Under the pieces are notes generated by a model that was given only the letters and a program-made list of their open reading frames with translations, was not told the origin of the DNA and searched no databases. A stretch of 64,000 nt of DNA from Histoplasma ohiense (Eukaryota; Ascomycota; Eurotiomycetes; Onygenales; Ajellomycetaceae): assembly GCA_017607445.1 (NCBI GenBank), contig JAEVHH010000003.1, forward strand, positions 1,054,001 through 1,118,000, in the 5' to 3' direction. Below, piece after piece: positions 62,101-64,000 of the stretch (its first letter is position 1; each line of letters starts with the position of its first letter). Both the position numbers and the translations under genes were made by a program.

Positions 62101-64000
62101 GCTGAATCTGAGCTCTGTGTTCAGTGAGAAAGCTGTCAATGAGTTGTAGCAGCTCACACAGTCATCTCTGTTGTGTCATCTGCTGAAGCAGCTGTCTGCA
62201 CAGCACAGCATCAAAGATACTCTGCACATTCATTGTGATCATGAATATCTTCTTGTTTTGTGTGAAGGCTGTCTTCATCTTATGAGTGAAAGCAGCTATC
62301 AGATTCATTGCTGATTGTCTGAGCAGTGTCTCTTCATGCTGTAAGCTGACTACATTATGAATGAGTGCTGTGTATGTCAGTTGTCTTGCAACAATGTATT
62401 TCAGCTTCTTGGAGATTACTGAGAGAAGAGCAATGAGTCTTCAGAAGTGGACTGAGCTTCTGTCTCTCTTATCTATCTTGAGTATCATTGTCATCTCTGT
62501 CAGCTTTCAGATTTGTGGGAAGTGGCAGAGCTGAAGACAGCAGTTGTATAGCTGCTGTACAAAGAGAGACATATGCTGTCAGTATGTTTTGAGCAGCTGC
62601 ACTGTGATTTCATCTGTGTCTGAAGAGATACTCTGTATCTCAATGATATTGCACTCTATCTCCTTCATCTCAATCTGAGGATTTCAGAGCAGGTTTCTTA
62701 TGCTGCTTCAGTGCTCATCATTCAATGAATTGTATTTCAGATCATTGACTGAGTTGTATTGCTTTAGAATGACTTGCTGAAGTGTCTCAGCTTTGACAGC
62801 TGTCTCTTCTATGATCTGATCTTCAATCATCAGAGAGGGTGCTCTGAGGTTGAGTTTCAGCTCATGTCATGCTATCATCTGATACAGATTTCTGCCATCT
62901 CTGATTTCATTGATTATCTGTCTTCAGTATACACACTTGATCTTGTGCACTGTGTCCTTGAATCAGTGCTTCACAGTCTTTGTCTGATGAGTGGTGAGCT
63001 CTTGATGTGCTCTTTGACAGTCTGCTGTTCATCAGAGAGCTGTAGTCTGTTCTTGTTGCACTGACTTACTGACTGTCTGAGCTGCAGTCAGAAGATTCTG
63101 AATGAAATGTTGAATCAGATCATCAAGCTGTGCTGCATTCTCAACTCTATCTGAGTAAGATATGTTCATCATGAGATCTCTGACAAGATCTGCAAAGAGC
63201 TTCAGCTGAGAGTCTGTGATCTTGATCTGAGCTCTGCTCTGCTGTGTCTGAGATGTTGTTGACAGTATAGTAATTATAGACTGATGATCTGAGCTGCAGT
63301 GTAAATCTTGATGCACTGAAGTGAAAGCAAAGATCATATTGAAGAAGATGAGATCAATCACATGATTTACTGCATGAGTTGAAATGTCTACCTCTTTCAC
63401 AAAGTTCATTTCATATTCACTGACTCACTGAACAAGCTCCCCTTCTCAGTGCAGATTTGCTGCCTCTGGTTCAAAGACATCATGTTATACATTGAAATTC
63501 TCATCTACTAGACAGCAGGCTGGTGAGCTCAAATTGATCAGATAGTCCATGACTGTGTCTGTCTCAGACTGTCTGTACACATTGAGAATGTGGCAGTCAT
63601 TGACACTGACTCACAGCAGATTTCTGTTTTGCACAGATTGATATTGCTGTGCTCTTATCTTTGAATTCTTGTGTATGTATGTCATGACTCAGAGCCTCTC
63701 CTCCTCTCACTGCTTCAGATTAGTGTCATTCCAGTGATCTATGAATGCAAAGCACTCATATGCTGAATGATTAGAAGTCTTGATGTCAGAGTGTGTGTAA
63801 GGCTTCTGTATACAGATCACTTCACAACTCTGTTTGAAAGCAAGCTGTAGAGCTGCTGTGTGACAGAGGACTGCTCTGACTGTATTTGTTCAAAAGATCT
63901 GCAGAGAATGATTTTTCTGCTGATTGTTTCTGCAGTGTCAGCTGTGTTGCTGATATTGATGTTCTAGTATAAGAAGTCACTTAATGAGCTGCTGTCAAAG
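59143..64000 (-). mobile_element. Tad-like LINE copy 2 (cut by the window edge)
   Basis: Direct repeat of 31,043 to about 35,920, in the same orientation. The 3' end is marked by (TTTG)n at about 59,143-59,158 on the plus strand. It inserted at the outer end of the right arm, so only one flank is visible and no target duplication can be checked. Its ORF2 is somewhat less mutated than in copy 1: the active-site box reads DYADDLN near 61,950-61,975 with Y-A-D-D intact. The endonuclease region (63,032-63,409) includes HCSSDHQSI. An RNase H segment reads IYVFSDESEQIL near 61,030-61,070. TGA stops still interrupt it. Confidence 0.88.
59825..60048. repeat. 9-bp satellite in the LINE 3' region (copy 2)
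   Basis: The same ATTGAACTG-type array as at 31,725-31,945, with a different order of variants (ATCAATTGT, ATTGAACTG, TTTGTACTG). Confidence 0.85.

Larger units (their letters stand above)
17541..64000. repeat. CpG-depleted, hypermutated transposon tract
   Basis: The whole right part consists of mutated repeats. By eye I find no CpG between 17,541 and 22,334, and only small pockets later. TG, CA, TGA and TCA are abundant while GG/CC is scarce. Coding relics are interrupted mostly by TGA, often where the family has Trp (TGG) or Arg (CGA). Paired copies differ by transitions, including TG in one copy against CA in the other at the same site, the mark of a mutated CpG. This is the signature of repeat-induced point mutation (RIP) followed by or mixed with cytosine deamination. 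Composition and CpG should be counted to confirm. Confidence 0.9.

Overview
The window is fungal nuclear DNA with two unlike halves. Bases 1 to about 17,540 are an ordinary gene block: balanced composition, normal CpG content, and single-copy housekeeping genes with short spliceosomal introns (GTATGT/GTAAGT donors, CTGAC-type branch sites). From about 17,540 to the right edge (46 kb) the DNA is AT-rich, almost free of CpG and made only of decayed transposons full of in-frame TGA codons. A gene island abutting a long CpG-depleted Ty3/Gypsy tract suggests a filamentous ascomycete, and resembles what is known of Onygenales such as Blastomyces. That placement is inference; no rRNA or marker gene is present.

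Gene block, left to right: SLD5 (GINS replication complex, +, one intron), CUL3 (cullin-3 ubiquitin ligase scaffold, -, three introns), ZIM17/TIM15 (mitochondrial Hsp70 escort protein, +, no intron), UTP20 (giant HEAT-repeat ribosome-biogenesis factor, -, one intron) and a two-exon MIF-family tautomerase gene (-) recovered here by hand-splicing. They do not form a pathway. CUL3 and ZIM17 are divergent over a 510-bp gap, ZIM17 and UTP20 converge, and the MIF gene starts only about 280 bp from the transposon boundary.

Transposon tract: (1) 17.5-22.3 kb holds a RecQ-type helicase relic whose reading frame is intact apart from stop substitutions, followed by a Cys-rich relic and a 34-bp minisatellite. 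(2) 22,330-28,407 is a chromodomain Ty3/Gypsy element (Gypsy A, copy 1, minus strand) with 535-bp LTRs and a GTGTG target duplication. (3) 28.65-59.14 kb is one large inverted duplication around a 200-bp centre near 40.4 kb. Each arm has a net length of about 4.68 kb and carries a DUF6589-like gene and a convergent Cys-rich gene. The left arm was later interrupted by a 6.7-kb Tad-like LINE and by a 270-bp insert that still has its CpGs. The right arm was interrupted by Gypsy A copy 2 (42,374-56,308, TTATC duplication), itself interrupted by a second Ty3/Gypsy family (Gypsy B, 44,306-52,310), a three-level nest. (4) 59.14-64.0 kb is a second copy of the LINE, cut by the window edge.

The mutations look like repeat-induced point mutation acting at CpG and at CC/GG rather than the CpA context of Neurospora. 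Surviving CpGs sit at the outer edges of the LTR elements, in a few internal pockets, and in the 270-bp insert. Nothing in the transposon half looks able to encode a working protein.
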